A DNA stretch of 64,000 nucleotides, from assembly GCA_964407665.1 (NCBI GenBank), contig CAYOWK010000015.1:1-64000 (forward strand), written 5' to 3'. The notes beneath the pieces were generated by a model. That model ran no database searches. It saw nothing but the letters and a program-made list of their open reading frames with translations, and had not been told where the DNA came from. Shown here one piece after another: positions 61,471 through 64,000 of the stretch. The translations under genes and the position numbers were made by a program. The first letter of the stretch is position 1; each line of letters opens with the position of its first letter. This DNA is from CAYOWK01 sp964407665. GTDB taxonomy: Bacteria; Pseudomonadota; Alphaproteobacteria; Caulobacterales; Hyphomonadaceae.

Positions 61471-62973
61471 TCAGAACCGCTGGAACGAGACCAGGAGTTC
61501 GCCGGATTCCTCATTCTGCGGCAGTTCGGCCGTGATGGGTTTCGCAGTCGTGAGGTCGAGTTCGACCGAGCGGTGGGTGTGGCGGCCCCGCTCGCGGCTG
61601 GTTTCGATATGGACAACGTAGCGGCCGGCCGGGACCGGTTCGCCGGTGTCGGTGTTGCCGTCCCACAGAACCCTGTACTCGCCTGAGCCGCGGGTCGACA
61701 TGGACCGGATATCCAGCAGACCGGAGGCTGTGGCGCGGTTGAGAGTCCACCAGATGTAGTTGTCCTGCTGCCATTCCTTGATCGTGCCGACCAGAAGCAG
61801 CGTCCGCACAGGCTGGTTCTGCGCGTCGGTCACCCAGATCGCAACATAGGGAGACCGGAAGGCGCGATCCCGCTTCATCTGTTTGGGCGGCGCCTTGAAG
61901 GTCGTCATCACCACCCAGCCATCGTGCCATGCGCCAGCCCGTTTTGCCTGGCGCTCGTCCTTGACCGGGATCGGCCGCCACGCCTCCGGGGGCGCGCCGC
62001 CAAGCCATTCGGCGCCATCGGGTGTCGACAGACGGATCGAGGCCTGATCGAGGCGCTGTGCGACGCTGCGCGCCTCGTCGGCAGCCAGCACGGTGAAGGC
62101 GGTCGCCAGCGCATCGGCGTCCATCGCGGTGGCGGCGAGCGCGGTGGCGGACCGGGCCCGGGCGACCGGCCAGCCTGTGCGCGGGTCGAGGACGCCCGCC
62201 TGCTCTCCGCCGGCCAGGGCGCGGCTCGCCGGACCGAATCCGGATGTTGCTACGGCGCTGTCACGCAGCATGAAGAGCCCGTGAAGCGGGGCGTTGTCCG
62301 CATCCGACATCGGGTCTGGAAGGCTGGCTATCCAGCCCCCACCACCGTGGGGGCCGCCGCTGCAGCGGATGTCGCCGCCTATATCGAGGAGCGCGCCGTG
62401 GACGCCAGGCGTGGTCATCGCAGCGTCCAGCGCGCGATCGACGATATAGCCCTTGGCGATGGCGTCGAGGTCGAACAGTACGGCGTCCGGGCGGGTGATG
62501 GTTCGCGCAGCTGGCTCGAGGCGGACATCTGCGTCACGTGCGGCGGCTGCCAGATGTGCGCATTGCGCCGGATCCGGCTCTGTGCCGTCTGCCTGCCGCC
62601 AAACGTTCAGGACGCGCCCAATACGGGCCGAGAAGGCGCCCTGCGTGGTGCGCCGCCATGTCTCGGCAGCCGAGATGACCGCGAACAGGTCAGCCGACGC
62701 CGCCCACTCCGCCGAGCGGTTAAGGGCCGAGAGTTCGGAATACGGGTTGCGCCAGTCAAGAACGCCGTTGAGCCAGCGGACGGTTTCCATCGCACGCCGG
62801 TCTGCTTCGGCCGCCGCCGCATCGTTGTCGGCGTTGACCAGCAGCTGCAGGCGCGTGCCGAGAACGTCCGGGTGGTGGAAGGCGAAGGCGGACGCGTTTG
62901 CGCTCGCCCGCGCGATTTCCGCCATCTCGGTGGCTGCGGACAGAAAGAGAGCCTCTGAACCCGGCAGGATCAA
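61471..62973 (-). CDS. ApbE (FAD:protein FMN transferase)-DUF2271 fusion
   Basis: A 500-residue protein joining two usually separate partners. Residues ~30-330 are ApbE-like: GTRLQLLV at the start, FDLDAIAKGYIVDRAL near 176-191, and the metal/FAD segment ATAMDADALATAFTVL near 283-298. ApbE attaches FMN covalently to a Thr of redox proteins. Residues ~345-500 match DUF2271 (YVAIWVTDAQNQPVRTLLL; GRYVVHIETSRERGRHTH). No signal peptide is seen, which is odd for a periplasmic pathway. The start TTG 62973 has AGGGG seven bases upstream and overlaps the previous stop. Confidence 0.82.
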   Translation of the reverse strand: MILPGSEALFLSAATEMAEIARASANASAFAFHHPDVLGTRLQLLVNADNDAAAAEADRRAMETVRWLNGVLDWRNPYSELSALNRSAEWAASADLFAVISAAETWRRTTQGAFSARIGRVLNVWRQADGTEPDPAQCAHLAAAARDADVRLEPAARTITRPDAVLFDLDAIAKGYIVDRALDAAMTTPGVHGALLDIGGDIRCSGGPHGGGGWIASLPDPMSDADNAPLHGLFMLRDSAVATSGFGPASRALAGGEQAGVLDPRTGWPVARARSATALAATAMDADALATAFTVLAADEARSVAQRLDQASIRLSTPDGAEWLGGAPPEAWRPIPVKDERQAKRAGAWHDGWVVMTTFKAPPKQMKRDRAFRSPYVAIWVTDAQNQPVRTLLLVGTIKEWQQDNYIWWTLNRATASGLLDIRSMSTRGSGEYRVLWDGNTDTGEPVPAGRYVVHIETSRERGRHTHRSVELDLTTAKPITAELPQNEESGELLVSFQRF

Positions 62974-63771
62974 TCAGCGCCCCTTGAACACCGGCGCGCG
63001 CTTTTCCACGAAGGCCCTGGCCGCTTCCCTGTGATCCTCGGTGCCGGCGCAGCGCGAGTGGTTGCTGGCTTCCATGTCGAACGACAGCATCAGGTCGCCG
63101 CGTTCGGCTGTGTTGAGATTACGCTTCATCATGCTCAGCGTGATGCGCGGGCCGGACGCGAACTTGCGAGCCAGCGCCATCGCGTCTTCCTGCAGCGCCT
63201 CGGCGTCGACCGCCCTGGTGACCATGCCGATGCGGGCGGCTTCCTCGCCGAGGATCACGTCGGAGAGCAGATAGAGTTCGCGCGCCTTGGCCGTGCCGAC
63301 CAGCTGGGTCAGGAAGTAGGTGCCGCCGAAGTCGCCGGACAGAGCCACCTTGGCGAACGCCGTCGTGATCTTCGCGGTCTTGGCGGCGATCCGGAAATCG
63401 CAGGCAAGGGCGATCGACAGACCTGCGCCGGCGCAGGCGCCGGGGATGGCGGCGATGGTGATTTTGGGGCTCTCGTGCAGCCAGCGCGAGACTTCCATGC
63501 GCTGGCGCAGATTATAGGCGGCCTGATCGGCGGTCATGCCGTGGTTGGCGCCGCCCTCGCTGGAGGCAAAGCCCTTGACGTCGCCGCCGGCACAAAAGGC
63601 GCCTCCGGAGCCCGTGATCACGATGGCGCCAACGGCAGGATCGGCGGACAGGCGCGGCAGGGCTTCGAGCAGGCTTTCCAGCATGTCGTTGGACAGCGCG
63701 TTGCGGGCGTCCGGACGGTTCAGCGTGAGAACGGCCACGCCGTCCGAGATCGTTTCCAGCAGGTCAGCCAT
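62974..63771 (-). CDS. Enoyl-CoA hydratase/isomerase family protein
   Basis: A 265-residue crotonase-fold enzyme acting on acyl-CoA thioesters. Oxyanion-hole segments are GSGGAFCAGGDVKGF near 53-67 and GACAGAGLSIALACDFR near 109-125. The usual acidic catalytic residues are partly replaced (ALSGDFGGTYFLTQLVG near 141-157), so hydratase against isomerase is open. The ATG at 63771 is the family-like start. It directly precedes the ApbE fusion, with stop and start touching. Confidence 0.92.
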   Translation of the reverse strand: MADLLETISDGVAVLTLNRPDARNALSNDMLESLLEALPRLSADPAVGAIVITGSGGAFCAGGDVKGFASSEGGANHGMTADQAAYNLRQRMEVSRWLHESPKITIAAIPGACAGAGLSIALACDFRIAAKTAKITTAFAKVALSGDFGGTYFLTQLVGTAKARELYLLSDVILGEEAARIGMVTRAVDAEALQEDAMALARKFASGPRITLSMMKRNLNTAERGDLMLSFDMEASNHSRCAGTEDHREAARAFVEKRAPVFKGR

Positions 63772-63910
63772 GTGCGTGTCTCCCTTGGTCTTTCCCCTAC
63801 CGATAGGGGGCGAAACCTGCATGCGCAAGGTTCGCGCGGGACGGGGATCCGGGCGGAATCCCGCTCGTTGGGCGTGCATCCCGGAACAGAGCCCCTGGAA
63901 GGCCAGCCCC

Positions 63911-63979
63911 ATGCCGTACGCCGCTGCACGAGACGGAGCAAAACTCAATTACAAGGACTGGGGGCGGGCCCCGCCGTGA
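63911..63979 (+). pseudogene. Truncated or frameshifted alpha/beta-hydrolase start
   Basis: An ATG with GGAAGG upstream opens a frame reading MPYAAARDGAKLNYKDWG, very like the N-terminus of chloroperoxidase-type alpha/beta hydrolases (MPYxxxxDGxxLxYKDWG). It then hits TGA after 22 codons. Moving one base in the frame just before the stop would continue with VSLS, close to the VVLSHGWP that normally follows. Only 21 bases remain in the window, so the rest cannot be checked. Confidence 0.5.
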
Positions 63980-64000
63980 GCCTTTCAGTTGAACGCAGGC

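Noticed and set aside
1..64000. CRISPR array, tRNA or rRNA genes, prophage, integrase or complete IS
   Set aside because: I looked for regularly spaced direct repeats, tRNA-like cloverleaf sequence in the gaps, and transposase or integrase motifs, and saw none. The dispersed repeats are not regularly spaced.

Overview
The window is GC-rich, gene-dense chromosomal DNA from an alphaproteobacterium. The best guess is Caulobacterales/Hyphomonadales (Hyphomonadaceae-like). This rests on the ftsE-ftsX-ydcF-plsC block with a divergent MJ0042 zinc-finger gene, an argH-lptM-lysA-DUF4175 block, a DUF4908 protein, phaR/phbB, and dispersed REP-type palindromes resembling those of Caulobacterales and Rhizobiales. 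The taxonomic call is inference. I saw no rRNA or tRNA gene, CRISPR array, prophage or intact insertion sequence.

Layout. 0.3-8.8 kb: Crp/Fnr regulator, zinc alcohol dehydrogenase, serine hydrolase, hisI, envelope lipoprotein, DUF2235 and DUF2007 proteins, folE, cysS. 8.9-18.1 kb: chemoreceptor, OprB-like porin, small lipoproteins, ExoD, CHAD protein, NifU-like scaffold, polysaccharide deacetylase, ECF sigma factor plus VOC protein, yidD. 18.2-27.4 kb: thrS, two GT2 enzymes, a GT39 enzyme, exported PHP-domain protein, small membrane proteins. 28.6-36.7 kb: phaR/phbB, DUF4908, cupin, gloB, methyltransferase, P-II protein, a chorismate-mutase-like protein, hisC and tyrA. 36.7-42.4 kb: nucleotide pyrophosphatase, plsC, ydcF, ftsX, ftsE, zinc-finger protein, phosphoribosyltransferase. 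43.4-50.6 kb: membrane protein, DUF4175, lysA, lptM, argH, thioredoxin-like lipoprotein. 50.7-63.8 kb: an accessory-looking group of exported or redox proteins: two tandem paralogous secreted proteins, a cytochrome/copper-monooxygenase-like/EF-hand fusion, a molybdenum hydroxylase pair, a cytochrome c lipoprotein, a DCC plus HTTM-like pair, an ApbE-DUF2271 fusion and an enoyl-CoA hydratase. A broken alpha/beta-hydrolase start lies at the right edge.

Two long gene-free stretches (27.4-28.3 kb and 42.4-43.4 kb) and the left edge are the least ordinary parts. They carry three copies of a ~125-nt repeat that folds as a chain of hairpins. One hairpin keeps its pairing and a GNRA tetraloop in all three copies while its bases change, which points to selection on structure. 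Two copies belong to a longer ~455-475 bp module with a second conserved block at the far end. Simple palindromic repeats (REP/REPIN-like) cluster around them. I do not recognise this family; it is my main candidate for something undescribed.

Starts were chosen from ribosome-binding sites, signal peptides, overlaps and usual family length. Several genes clearly start well inside the longest open frame, and a few likely use GTG or TTG.
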